DNA of 64,000 bases from Carnegiea gigantea (GCA_029747015.1 JAKOGI010002185.1:10001-74000); one strand, 5' to 3'. Shown: positions 47,039 through 59,050, counted from the stretch's first letter. Made by a program: numbers and translations. Notes: generated by a model from the letters alone, not told the origin.

Positions 47039-48589
47039 GATGAGTGTGAGCTCAACGAGGATGGAAGCATCGCAACTGGAAAGAAGAACTTGACTTGGTC
47101 TGATGAGATGGATCAAGTCTTGGTTGATACTTTGTTAAAACAAATAGAAAAGGGGCAGAAAATGTACAGCACATTTACGAGCACTGCTTTTACAAGTGTT
47201 GCCGAGTTCGTGGGCTCAAAATTTAGGAAGTTAGGTTTTTCAGTTTCAAATGGGAAAAATTAGGCTAAAAACATTGAAAAAAAGGCATACTGATGCTCAA
47301 AAAGTTCTATCCCAGAGTAATTTTGGTTACAACGAGTCCACTCAAATGATAGAGGCACCCCCAGAAGTGTGGCAAACCTATCTTATGGTATGAAAATATG
47401 AGGATTCCTTTCAAGTTTCATACTCTTGATGAAATTATAATTTTTAATTTTATTGTTTTGTGTAGCCAAATCCAGATGCAAAAACTTTTCGTTACAAACG
47501 TGTGCTAAATTTTTATAAATTGGACCTTCTCTTTGGGAAAGATAGAGCAACTGGAAGCAATGCAGCTGGGCCAAAAGAAAGGCAGCGTTAGTGGGCAAGA
47601 AAAGCGGCAATTTCAAGTGAGGATGCTCCTCCGATTCTTACTAATGAAGAATCTTCATGTGCGCTTCCCTCGAAAGACCAAGTGGAGACCAAGAAATCAA
47701 AGAATAAGGCAATAGAGTTCGTGTTTGAGGAGTTGAGATCCCTTAGATCGGGTATGAATGCGGTAGCAATGGCTTTTGAGAAAAGCAACTTAAGAAATTA
47801 CAGTGAGGAGCAACTTCATGATGAAATTATAAAGGTAATAGCTCCGTCTGAATTCCATCCCTTTTTTTTTTTATTCATCAGTGTTCTGGCAAAGTTTCTT
47901 TGATCTATTCATTTCTACCTCGTGCTTTCGTTCAGTTGGAAGTGCTACTGCTATGCTATGTTGTACTACCTTTATGGCAGAAGCTCCCTCATAATAGTGA
48001 ACTTCTATTTACCATTGGTAAAATAGACCAATACTCTGAAGCCGTCAGTACTCTGCTTTCTCTACATCATGAGAACGGAAAGCAAATGGGATAAGAGATG
48101 GGTTGTTCGGAATGGCAATTCTTGTATGATGCATAATGGTTCTACTTTGCCCTGCTTCACAAGGTGACCCAGGCACTAGGCAGCCACATTATACGTTACT
48201 TGACACCTTAGACTGCTGTACTCTATAATCTACGAGCACAATAATTTGCTGGCTGTTGGAGATACATTTTGTGAACTGGTTTGAGATTAGGACAGTTTGG
48301 GTTATGGCTCTTTATGGGAGTTTCTCATTTCCTGTCATGCAATATCTCTTTTTCCTGTCATACAATATCTTTGAGAATGCAGTATATAGGGAAAAGAGGA
48401 ATGTAAACTGCACACCTTTTGGAGCTTTTATTCTATTGTATGCTCCGTCTGATTCTCTTTTTGATGTTATGTTTATAGGTTGAAGGTTTGAGTGAGATAT
48501 CACAAATGAAGGTCTATCAAACTCTTTTAGCAGACCCTAACTCAGCTAGGGCATTTCTTACTTGCCCAGTTGCTCGTCATGAGTTGTGA
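47039..48589 (+). pseudogene. Harbinger-associated Myb/SANT-like protein, broken
   Basis: Following a TCATGTAG acceptor, the first exon encodes a Myb/SANT-like domain (LTWSDEMDQVLVDTLL and SVAEFVGSKF). It is broken by stops after about 47260. Introns are likely at about 47384-47466 (GTATGA...GTAG) and about 47835-48480 (GTAATA...TTATAG). The middle exon (47467-47834) is charged. The last encodes VEGLSEISQMKVYQTLLADP and ends in TGA at 48587-48589. In PIF/Harbinger elements this second protein assists the transposase in binding DNA and entering the nucleus. Confidence 0.8.
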
Positions 48590-49125
48590 TTAAAAGTCAA
48601 ATTCGGCAATGAGTTCTTGGAGTAGCTTGGAATTGCTGAAATTTGGAGCTCTTATTCCTCTCAACTCGTTGATGTTATTGGTTCTATTTATATTTTTGTT
48701 ATTTTGAAGTACAACTTCAAATTTTGTAGATAATATGATTTGAAGTTGTAAATTTCTATGGACTCTTGTAAACTTTTGAATTGCATGTCTCCTCTATTTT
48801 GCGTTGGAATGAGAAAGTTTGAGAGGTAACCGAATTATATGTCTTCTTTATTTTTTATGGTGTTATTTTGAGGAATTCCATTGGCATTGGCTAGCAAAGG
48901 GCAACTTTGAGATCACATTTTAATCTTACAAGATATATTTTTCTTTGCTTTTATTCATTTTTTTAAGTCCAAACAAAGGAAAAAAAGTTTGGTAGAAAGT
49001 TATTTTTTTCCTTGTATTTTTTCCCTAATCCAAATAAGAGAAAGAAAATAACTTTCCTTCTCATTTTTTTTTCCTCCTCATTTTTTTCCCTTTCAACTTT
49101 CTTTCCACCTTATTTTCCAAGGTCT
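48590..49125. other. Right terminal region of the Harbinger element
   Basis: Non-coding, with TTTTCC- and AAAGAAA-rich sequence (48950-49120) that is an imperfect inverted match of 43757-43950. Confidence 0.6.
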
Positions 49126-49403
49126 TAATCTAGTGGCAAAATACTAAAGTGTAGTACATCGCAAAAGACAATCAATGACTAATCATGCTTCTTATCTGTT
49201 ATGTTCAAAAAATCTTATAATGTAATTATATGGTTTTTCTATGTTCATGTTAAAATGAAGGAACCAAAGCCAGTGAAAATGGTCTTGCAAATAAATGTTA
49301 TTGAGTGATTATTTTACCTTAGACTTAACAATGAAAAATTTAACATGAAAACTTATCTTTCTTGAAAGAAACACATATTTTTTTCACGGAAATAATTTTC
49401 TAA

Positions 49404-49782
49404 GGCCCTGTTTGGACCTTGAAAAATCTGATGGAAAGAAAAAAAATAGAAAAGTTACTTTTTTTCTTGTGTTTGGTCTAGAGAAAATCACAAAGAAAAA
49501 AAATATGGAGGAAAGTTGGTGGAAAAATTGTTAGAAACAAGTGACAAAATTTTCCTCATAAAATTGTGAGGAAAGTTTGAGAAAAATTTCCAACCTTCTC
49601 CAACCTTGTATTGTTTAGATGGTATCAAAATAATTTAAGTAGTTCATCAACATTCAAATTGCTCATCCAAATTCTTATATTTTTTCCTTGATTCAAACAA
49701 GAGAAAAAAAACTCATTTTCTTCCTACTTTTTTTTCCTTCAACTTTTCTTTCCATCAAATTTTCTAAGGATCAAACGGAGCT
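49404..49782. mobile_element. Tourist-like MITE (379 bp) related to the adjacent Harbinger element
   Basis: The left end GGCCCTGTTTGGACCTTG and right end (read inverted) AGCTCCGTTTGATCCTTAG form imperfect inverted repeats that extend about 45 bp through TGATGGAAAGAAAA. The 3-bp duplication TAA lies at 49401-49403 and 49783-49785. Internal blocks (GAAAAGTTACTTTTTTTC, CTTGTGTTTGG) match the left arm of the element at 43757. There is no coding. Confidence 0.88.
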
Positions 49783-50200
49783 TAAGAAAATTACACCAAA
49801 AAAAAACACACCCTATATGTGCCCACACGATTAAATGAGTTAGCACTAGCATAATTTTTTTCAACCCAACTTTCAGGATCATCCCACCTAATCACCAAAA
49901 AGAAAGAACAAAAACAAGGCTATCAAATGGAGGATTGGTCTATGGTCCAAGGCCTGGAAGGAAGAGACTCCATATTCAGCAGCCAACCTGGCAAGAAATT
50001 TTGAGTCTTTACACATCCTTTTTCCTTAGTCTTTTCTCTTTTCTCTTAGTTCTATTGGTATTAGTTTTTGTTCCAATGACTGTCTCTATTAGGTTGTGAA
50101 CCCCTACGCTTGTAGCACTATTTTGAACTGCTCCTTTGAAGGTGGTAGTTCCTACCTTTCTAGCACTAATAATCGAAAAAAAAAGAACAAAAACAAATGT
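49783..50200. other. No gene seen; A-run after a possible retroposed segment
   Basis: Ordinary sequence. The 49920-50190 part ends in AATAATCGAAAAAAAAAG, which could be a retroposon tail, but no matching body was recognised. Confidence 0.35.
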
Positions 50201-50770
50201 TAGATTAAAGTTCCAATTTTCAATAATGTCTCTGTATTATTTCTTCTTTTTCACCTAAACAACCCCATTTAAGTGGAATTTTACTAGTTTTTCTTTTATA
50301 TACTTGAAATAAGCTAGTATTTCACAAAAATTTTGTCAACATTTTAAATTGTGTAGTTAGATTAAAGTTCCAATTTTCAATAATGCCTATGTGTTATTTC
50401 ATTTGTTTATATTAAATAAATCCATTTAGGCCCTGTTTTTTCATGGGTCAATTCTAAAATACCAACCTCAACCCACTTCAACCTATTTCAATCACTTCAA
50501 CTCACTTCCACTATTTTAACCAAGTTCAATTTATCACATAAAAAAATTCAACCCACTTCAACGTATTTCAACCCACTTCAACCTACTTCAACCTACCTCA
50601 ACCTACTTCAACCTACCTCAACCTAATTCACCCTTTTACCCACCCGAATTTACCTACCAAAAGAATAGGCCCTTAAGTTGAATTTTAGTCATTCTTTCTT
50701 CACAAGGTTGAAATAAACTAGGCATATAACGAAAAATTTGTCAGAATTTTAAGTTGCTGTGACTTCAACG
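50201..50770. repeat. Tandem duplication of about 157 bp; second copy carries a MITE
   Basis: Copy 1 is 50201-50357 and copy 2 starts at 50358. They share AGATTAAAGTTCCAATTTTC, the middle CATTTAAGTxGAATTTTA and the AAAAATTTTGTCAxxATTTT end. Copy 2 is interrupted at CATTTA by the element at 50429-50672 and resumes with AGTTGAATTTTAG. Confidence 0.85.
50429..50672. mobile_element. Small MITE (244 bp) with TTA duplication and internal TTCAACC array
   Basis: The ends are GGCCCTGTTTTTT and (inverted) GGGCCTATTCTTTT, with TTA at 50426-50428 and 50673-50675. Inside, ACTTCAACC/ACCTCAACC units of about 10-11 bp repeat from about 50460 to 50630. Copy 1 of the host duplication shows the empty site. Confidence 0.85.
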
Positions 50771-51882
50771 ATTTAAATTTTGCTTAAATGTGTATTTGCT
50801 GGTGATAAGGTCTCCCTCGGCTATTATGATGTATAATCACAAATTATGACATCTCAATATGTCAAGTGAGTCACTTTTTAGAACATAGCCAGCCATATAT
50901 AAAATTACTTGACGTGATTATTTAAGTTAACATTATAAGAGTAGACAATCAATAGTTAACCGTTAGTATTATCCGTTGTGGGTTACAAGTAGTATTCGTT
51001 ATGGGTTATAAGTATTATTCATTATGGGTTACAATTTGGCATCTTACCACTAAATTTTCTAATCAAAGCTTTTGGACACTCTCAAGTCAAGTACATAAAT
51101 TTGTTGCACTAGCCATGATATTTATTTTTTTCTACTTTTGAATGTTGCTAGAATTATTAGCAGAGCTAAGATTTTACCGAAGAGAGACCGAAATAATGAT
51201 GCGATATTTTTGACCAAACAAAACTGCGCATTCCAAGCAAAGCGGTGAAGATGAATCCCAACAAGCTATAACATCAAACAACTACAATCCTTTCTTATAG
51301 AAGTGAGTTTTCCCGGCACCCTATGCCTTATGAGATTACTTTGTTGAATGCGCATCATCACTACTAATCCTACAATAAACTTGAGAAAGTTTCAAATTTC
51401 AAGGTGACAATGAGATTACTTGGTTGAAAATACATCATCACTAGTTAATCCTACAATACATTTGAGAATATTTCAAATATCAAGACGATAATAATACATT
51501 AATACATTCAAAACCAATTATAAAGAGAATCTACTTCAAACTACAATAGGAACACTCACTGAAAGATACAAGGAGTGAAGAAGAGAACCTCCCAGGAAAA
51601 ACAAATTAAGACTCTGATTCACAACCTAAGTACAAGCAAAAGCAACTAATTGAAGTCACTCTCTATAATAAAAGTAATTGACAAATAATAAAATTGTTAT
51701 TTGCATCCATAAGTTGAAAATACTGAAATTAAAATTGACAAAAATAAAACAAGCAAAGTCCAAAGTACTACATGTGGGGCTAGGGATGAGGCGTTGCGAC
51801 TGGGGGATGGCACATTGAGAGAGAGCTGAGTAGGGCATCAACGACACTTGAAAAAAAAGCAGTCATGCTTATCAAAGCAAAC
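50771..51882. other. No gene seen
   Basis: AT-rich intergenic DNA. A short GTTATGGGTTATAAGTATTATTC-like unit repeats two to three times near 50980-51040, and an ATGAGATTACTTTGTTGAA segment occurs twice (51330 and 51409). Confidence 0.4.
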
Positions 51883-52266
51883 TTATGTCAAAAGCAATTG
51901 TGATGCCCCTGCCCTTCTTGGATTGTAGACAGTTACTATGGATGGCTTTAAGGATCGCCAACTATCCCCACAAATCACCACAAATTTTTTCGGCGTGCTT
52001 AGTCCTCTCTTACACGCTGCCAAGAAAACTTCCCAAAGGTCACCATCCTTAGATTTCTCTACAACAAGCACTCTTAAATGTAAGTTTTTTAAGAGTGGGC
52101 TTCCCAAAAAGTAAGGTGCACCTTTGATGATGTGAGTGGTCACTTTCCATTTAAGCCACACTTTGGATGTTACAAAAACTCTACCATTTCGCAAACTAAG
52201 AAACTCAAACATGCGACCATCTACACCAATGAGATCCTCATGTCCGCATCTCAAGCCACTGTACAA
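51883..52266 (-). CDS. Unrecognised 127-residue open frame
   Basis: An open minus-strand frame with balanced, protein-like composition. It has a basic/aromatic middle (VWLKWKVTT), a VLVVEKSKDGDLWEVFLAACKRG segment and an Arg-rich C-terminus. No family is recognised. It lies alone, with no clear splice partners or promoter. It could be a relic of a retroelement ORF or one exon of a gene. The start at 52266 is simply the first ATG. Confidence 0.35.
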   Translation of the reverse strand: MYSGLRCGHEDLIGVDGRMFEFLSLRNGRVFVTSKVWLKWKVTTHIIKGAPYFLGSPLLKNLHLRVLVVEKSKDGDLWEVFLAACKRGLSTPKKFVVICGDSWRSLKPSIVTVYNPRRAGASQLLLT

Positions 52267-52967
52267 GCATGAGTTCCATGATTAACAAGAACCTAAAATT
52301 ACATTTAATTACTTCATGGGTTTTTAGTCGATACACAGATTTTTCTTTTTTTTGGGAGGGGGTCAGCTGACGTCACTAACCCTATGGTAGTGATGCCACT
52401 AGATAAACCAATGTTAGAGGTCCCTTAAAAAGATAACTATACAAATTTAGCAATCAATTCTTGATGGAATGTAGTCAACAAGTTCCAAGTCTTGTTAGGC
52501 CTCTTACTCTTAGTTATAACAAAGATATAGTCACCTCTCATTATTATACTTAATTCATGTGTAACATATGTGAGTTTTAAAAAAAAGCAAACAATGAACA
52601 AGGGGTACAAACTAGATTTTCTTTTTCTTTTTGACCATAAAAACTAGAAAGTTAAACAGTTCCTTAAAATGGCATATGTAGGCAATTTGTATATGGCAAT
52701 CTGAAAAACATTTGCTCTCTGAATACACAACAATTGATTGATTCACTTCATAAGCTGATAAAGAACAGAAATTCAGTTCCATAAATTTATGGGGGGTGGA
52801 CAAGAGTTGTGGGCAGCCCTCACTTCTTAAGCCTTCCGATCTTGAGAAGCCAAGCAGTAATAAGAGGTGGAACTTGTTATTGCTTGTGAACTTATATTAA
52901 CACATGGACCGTTTAGTATATGTATACGGAAACAATTAGGCTTTGCATCCGAGAAAAAAAAATATAT
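52267..52967. other. No gene seen
   Basis: AT-rich DNA with nothing recognised on either strand. Confidence 0.4.
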
Positions 52968-53630
52968 GGTGTTCATTGGTCCAAACTCAGATTGGACCGG
53001 TTCGGAGTGAGGGCCGAATAAGAAGAGCAACAAGGACCATGGATCGGATCGAATAAAACTTAGACCGAACCGGGACGGGATTGAAATAATTCGGATTGGA
53101 CCGGATCGAACTGAACAAATCAAATTGATTAGGGATTTCAAGTTTCGAACTTTTATAGATTAAGCAATGTAAAATAAAATAGAATGTCTAGAAGCAGGAT
53201 TTTTGGGACCATTTAGTTGTATTCAAAAATTAAAAGTTTATTTGAGATTAAAACTTTATTAAAAAATAGAACTTTTAAGTATATACTTGCCAACAAAATA
53301 GTGAGAGATTAGAGAGAGGGAGAGAGAGAGAAAGACTGAGGTGAAAAAGTAATAGGTGGGTTAGGAGGTTGCGATACCTAACAAGAATCAAATCGAAAAT
53401 TCTAATTTTAAGTATATACGGATCACTTTGATGACCGACTTGATAATCCATAATTTTTTTAATTCGGTCATCGATCTGGACTAATGGACCGGACCAAACC
53501 GGATTGAAGACCGAATAAGAAAGATTCATGGACAAAAGACTGGACCGAATTTACTCAGTCTAGACCAATCCAGTCTAATTTTCACCAGTCTTTTGTTCGG
53601 TTCGATTTAGGACCGAATAATGAACACTCC
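52968..53630. mobile_element. Candidate non-autonomous DNA element with CCGAACCG/GGACCGG-rich ends
   Basis: The left end GGTGTTCATTGGTCC and right end (inverted) GGAGTGTTCATTATTCGGTCC are similar. Both arms are rich in GGACCGGATCGAA-type motifs in opposite orientation (52995-53120 and 53470-53620). The centre has a GAGAGA run (53303-53332). No clear target duplication was found, so the superfamily is not assigned. Confidence 0.45.
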
Positions 53631-54727
53631 TAAAAAAGAATATCAGGAGATTACTTTCAAAGTTATAGAGGCGAGTAGCTAGCTAGTTTTGCTAGAAAAA
53701 AAATATGATTTGGAGAGGGATTAAGCCAAAAGAAGTCATCCTAAGTCTTGCACTCTTATCCGCTCAAACCACAACTCATTTTCTCTCTCTACCCTTCCTT
53801 CTCTTCACCCACATGCTGGCCTTTCTATGTTAAAGTCTTTATTCAGGGAAAAGGGGGGGGGGGGGGGACTCCTCATGTACTCGTAAAAGATTGTTCATGC
53901 TAAAAAAACTTTTATTCATGCATATCTTAAAATCAATTAAGCTTAATTTGTGTAATGTAAAAAATGATTCACGTGTATAATTCACAAGACTGTTGGTGTA
54001 TAGCTAAAAAATTGTTTATACATACCTTGAAGATTGTTTATGGCAGGTTAAAGATTATTTCTATTTGATGAATAATATAACAAATAGTTTTAAACAATTT
54101 TCATGTTTCTGATGATTAATAACATATTAACGAAAAAACATAACCCAAAAAAAAAAACCTTGAAATTTATTTTAGAAAATTTTAAGGAATAATAGAAAAA
54201 TTATACTAAGGTATACTATTTTAAGATCCCCATGTTTTGAAAACTTTTTTGATATACCTTAAATTATTTGAAAACTATCTTTGTAAGTCCCTTTTTGGCC
54301 TAAAAATAAGTAATCACCTTTCATTAAAGAAGTAAAAAAACCTTAATAAAAATTTGAAAATGTAATAAATATTTACAAGATAGTAGAGAAATATAACAAA
54401 ACCTGAAAGGGTAACTTTTTTATTTAAATAGTTTATAGAATTTATCATTTTTAAAATTTTGTTAAAGTTTTTACATTGTTTTTTAAGCATGGGAGGATAA
54501 TTACATGTTTTCCTTTTTTGGTGATTAATTAAATCTTTTTAGGTGAAAAAGGGACCTACAAAGTATTTTTATATAATTTGAAGTATCTCAAAAATAGTTC
54601 TCAAAATATATGATCCTTAAAATAGTTTTTTCAAAAGCCAGAGTAGCTTATTGTAGTTTTTTGGGAATAATATTACCTCCATTTCCTCATATCAAAAAGC
54701 TTACCCATAAGTTTTCAATTGACGAAA
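53631..54727. other. No gene seen; includes a poly-G run
   Basis: AT-rich intergenic DNA. A run of G residues lies at about 53852-53868. Nothing coding is recognised. Confidence 0.4.
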
Positions 54728-57534
54728 TGTAAGGCCCCAAACCTAACTTTTACTAAAACCTTCATTAACATATATTGCGAGGCAGCAGGACTCCTTAATG
54801 GGTTAGGGCGTTACTGCCATCCTTTGATAGGACAAGGTTGCATTTAGAAATTAGTAGTCACTGAGTAAGTGCATTAACTAAGCACACTATTAACATAAGA
54901 TAGGTATATGATTGTGAACAACCATTTAAGGTAGTCACAAACAAAATGTGATAGCGTCTAAAATGAATTTACATCTCACTTAAACTAAATAGCATCTGAA
55001 CCAAAGTCAGTTTAGAAGTTCACCAAACAATCCAACCAGGACCGAAAATCAAGAGTCATTATCTTGGTTATCATCTCTCGGACCGTTAGCTTCTGCAAGC
55101 TCCTGCTTAACCTTACCTAGCTGTTCCTTCCTTAAAACAATTTAAAAAAATACAAAACAAATAAACCAAATGATAGCTCAATACATTATGCTTATATAGT
55201 CAAAACAAATGACTTTTCAGGGAGACAGTAAGCGCACGAGCAATTTTGAATCTATGCTTTTTAAACATCTTTTGAGGAATACTGCATTTAACATTGACTG
55301 TGAAATTAATTGTTTCTCAGCCTAGATAGAGATCCAAACAGATGAACAGTGGCTATGCGTCAATGAACTATGAACTATGAATTTCCTGTTTAACGAGAAG
55401 GTTTGAAACTATGAATTCTGTTAGCAGATACTATGAACAATGAATATTCAACATTGAACATTGTATCGAACGATGAACAATGAAATGGGTCCTTGAGGTT
55501 TCAGCAGCCGAATAAAGCTCGTCAATATTAGGAAATATAAATTTATATGACTGTGAAGGGTATACAAGCAGTGACTCACCTTGACAGATATTATATTCCT
55601 CTTTTAAATAATTTTGCAGGCCTTTTTCGGAAATAAACTCTGTAAGACTCTGTATTAATTAGAAATTAATACTTGTAAGTTTAAGCCATATTTGGCATAC
55701 TTTGAGCACTATAATGAATTTGCAATCTAATAAGTTTTGATACTTAGTACATTCCTTTTTCGTTATTATTTACGAATTCTCGTTTCATTTAAAGCCTTGA
55801 TTTAGCACTGAACAAATTAGGTAATCGTGCCCCAATTCATTATTTATTCTTGCCTACGTTCATGAATTCACTTTCTTAGTCACAACCTCAAATTCACTCA
55901 ATTTTCCTCCCTTAATAAAACTACTTTGAATTTGCACAACTTCATCTGAGTGATGGCACACTCAATGATGCTATTGTTAGGAGATATTTACCTTTCTCCC
56001 GACACATTCATAATAAACTAAGGGCAGACCGGTGCACAAGTATCCTGCATTTATGCAGGGCTCGGGGAAGGGCCACACCCCAAGGGGTGAATTGTAGGCA
56101 GCCTAACCTGACTTTGTCAGTAGCTGATTCCACGGCTCGAACCCGTGACCTTTTGGTCACACGGAGACAACCTTACCGTTACTCCAAGACTCCCCTTCAT
56201 CAATTACACATTCATAATACACTAATTAATCCATAATTTGCACCATTAACTCTAATCCAATCATACTCACCCGTCTCTTATCACAAATAGGTTCCACCAT
56301 AATTATACCATTAAGCTACTCCACTTCATCAATTACACATGTTGCATCACATCTATATAGGATTACCTCACAAGTCTCACCATGCATTCAACAAACTCTA
56401 ATCAAGCATGCATGGCTAAACTTCTAAGCAAATAACATAAATATGCTTGGCTCTCCTCAACCAACCTCACTAATTTTATACCGTCAACCTCCCTTAGCTT
56501 CTTCGCAATTACTCAAACTTCCAAATACAATTAATCATAGCTAACTCACTTAGACCAACCAACATAAATATGTTTGGTCTTCTTTAAACTGCTTCAACAT
56601 CATTATTTTGCACACATCTCTATCACACAAAGTTTCTTTGGAATTATGCTTTCATACCCTTACTGTGAGTATTTGGACTTGCTTGTCAATTCTACCCATT
56701 TATAAATTCAATCTATTCATCCCTAACAATCACACACTCAAAATACAACAATTCAACCCAAAATTCACATGATTAAATATTGACATATGAGGTTGAATAT
56801 CATGGAAGGACAAAATTTAATTATTTTCAAGACACTAGAGGGGGAGATGGGAGAGGCATCGCAGGGCTGGCCGAGTTGAAATGGAGGGCAGCGGCGCGGG
56901 GTCAATGCGGGTGGCGGTGAAGACAGGTGGCAAGGGCTGACGCTGCTGTTGGTCAAGGGGGGCTACGCGTGGGAGAGAGGGACAAGGGAAGATGAAGGGT
57001 CGACTCTCTTGGGGTTTTTTTTTTTCTTTGTTTGATTTTTATTGGCCAACGCCAAAAACCCACATGCTATTTAAATAACCATTGCCTCCCCTCAAGCTAG
57101 TAAGGCTCTTTATTTCTTTTCCTTTTTTGTCTTTGTTTTGATAATTACATAGTCATATCAAAATTTAATACAAGCTCATCTACCATGTTTTTCCTTTCCA
57201 CATGGTTGAACTTGGCCATACATTTTGCCGGCAGTGACTTGATCATTTTATTACTTTTCTTAGCTATTAAGAAATCATTGTGGCTCGGTAAATTTTCGAT
57301 CTTGTTATGGTACAGACGCATATCTATAGGAAATTATACAGTTCTGCATAATTATCCGAGATTTTATATCGTCTATAGAAAGTTCCATAATAACGTAATT
57401 TCTTAATCAAACATTGCTTTGTTTGATAATAGAAAAATGTGCGGCTCACTGCTTTGATTAGTCATAATCATGTGACTAATGCAAGAATTGAAAGTTGGAA
57501 CCAATTAAACATGATCAAGTGACGGAGCATTACA
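54728..57534 (-). repeat. 3' LTR of the chromovirus, 2807 bp, contains a SINE
   Basis: The plus-strand left end TGTAAGGCCCC is matched by TATAATGCCCC at 63207. The right end is GGAGCATTACA. It holds the Au SINE at 56021-56198 and an ATTGAAC-type short repeat near 55440-55490. The right LTR has a longer run of this repeat. Confidence 0.9.
56021..56198 (-). mobile_element. Au-type SINE inserted in the LTR
   Basis: On the minus strand it starts GAAGGGGAGTCTTGGAGTAA (A-box region, about 56171-56186). The B box GGTTCGAGCC follows at 56134-56143, and it ends in the GTGCACCGGTCTGCCCT tail. This matches the plant Au SINE family as I recall it. Flanking ACATTCATAATAAACTA (56004-56020) and ACATTCATAATACACTA (56208-56224) agree at 16 of 17 positions and are a likely target duplication. 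Nine extra bases separate the right copy from the usual 5' end. It was mobilised by LINE proteins and transcribed by RNA polymerase III. Confidence 0.92.
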
Positions 57535-57547
57535 TCCTCTCCCTCTT
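57535..57547 (-). other. Polypurine tract of the chromovirus
   Basis: AAGAGGGAGAGGA on the minus strand directly precedes the 3' LTR start TGTAATGCTCC. Confidence 0.85.
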
Positions 57548-59050
57548 AAAGACAGTTTCGTCCTCGAAACCTACGCTGAATATACCTTTTTAATAAATAC
57601 GAGTAACAATGTTTCATTTCATTTTTAGTTTTCCATGTAACCTCATAGGCTATATGATGGGTCTATATGACTTTGACCAAAGGTAAACTTATTGTGCATT
57701 TGTTTTACTCTTTAATCTACTATTTTCATGGGTTGTTCTAAGTTAACCCGTTAGCCTCAACTTCTAAGGATTCATAAAGTATTGCATGAGTTGGATCATG
57801 CACACACTTGGGAAGTAGTGAAATATGGAACGCATTATGCAACTAGTGTAATTTAGGTGGTAAGGCTAAGCGGTAAGCAGCTGGGTTGATTTTCTCAATG
57901 ATATCATAAGACCCAACAAATCATGGGCTTAACTTTCTTTTAATGTTGAGTCTTCATACTCCTTTAATAGGAGAAACTTTCAGAAACACTTTGTCCCCTT
58001 CTTCAAACTCCAAAGACCTCCGTCTTCGGTCCGCATATGCTTTCTGCCTATCCTGTGCCGCTTTCATATTTTATTGGATCACTTTGATCTTATCCATTAT
58101 TTCTTAAACCATTTCAGGTCCCAAGATTTGAGTGTCCTCCAAATCATTCCAACAAATGGATTTCTACATCTTCTACCGTATAAAGCTTCAAAAGAGACCA
58201 TTCTTATAGTAGTTTAATAGCTATTATTATAGGAAAACTCTAATAGGGGTGAATATTCCTCCAATTTTCCATGGAAATTCAGTACACAGGCCCGTAACAT
58301 GCTCTTAACAATTTGATTTACTCTTTCAGTTTGTCGATCCATCTCAGGATGGTAGGAACTGTTAAATTATAACTTTGTACCAAAGGCTTTTTGCAAAGCC
58401 TTCTAAAATTGGGCTCGAAACCTTAAGTTTCTGCCGGGGACAATGTCCTGAGGTACACCATGTAACAACACCACTTCTCTAACATAAATTTTAGCGAACT
58501 TATCCACTTCCTAAGAATCATGTATTGCGGCAATATAGGCGAACATGGTGAATCTATTGACTATCACCTAATGGCGCTCTTGATACTGTCAGAGTTAATG
58601 CCATTAAGAAATCTATCAAAATGGAGTCCTATTTCCACTTAGGAGTTTCTAGTGGTTTTAATTCACCAATACGCCATCGATGCTCAGCCTTGACTCTTTA
58701 ACAAGTAAGGCATTTACCCACATACTCATCTATGTCTCTTTTCATATTGCTCCACCAGAAGGTTTGTGTCAAATCTCTATACATTTTTGTTCCCCTTGGG
58801 TGGATGGAATACTTTGTATTGTGGGCTTCAGATATTATCCTTTATGTCAACTCCATCTTTGAGGCATACATATTTGATTTTGGAATCTAATAACTCCTTG
58901 TTTGTCCTCTACAAAACATAATGCCTTTCCTTTGCTTATATTTACCTTAATCTTTTCAAACTCTTTACCTCCCGTTTGTGCCTATTTAATTTCATCCAAG
59001 AGGGCAGGTTGAACCACCATGCTACAAAGAAATGATATAGGTTCCTGCAG
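57548..59050 (-). pseudogene. Integrase and chromodomain remnant of the chromovirus
   Basis: Broken frames on the minus strand show the integrase core end (DGQTERVNQ-type, about 58320), the FEALYGRRC motif (about 58190) and the GPF/Y-to-chromodomain stretch. The last includes EVTWKTKNEM near 57640 and the RGRNCL-type end just before the polypurine tract. Stops are dense. In this clade the chromodomain steers integration toward heterochromatin. Confidence 0.75.

Larger units (their letters stand above)
43757..49125 (+). mobile_element. PIF/Harbinger DNA transposon, decayed autonomous-type copy
   Basis: The two proteins of the superfamily are present on the plus strand: a DDE transposase (45576-46885) and a Myb/SANT-like protein (47039-48589). 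The left end GGATGTGTTTGGACC follows TTA (43754-43756). The right end is a diverged inverted copy rich in TTTCC and ends near ...CCAAGGTC before TTA (49126-49128). A 3-bp TTA duplication is typical of the superfamily. The outermost right bases no longer match the left, so that border is uncertain. The first 200 bp resemble the MITE at 49404. Stops in both genes make it non-functional. Confidence 0.8.

Noticed and set aside
56134..56198. A genuine tRNA gene, because of A and B boxes
   Set aside because: There is no cloverleaf, and the body continues into the Au SINE tail, so it is a SINE promoter.
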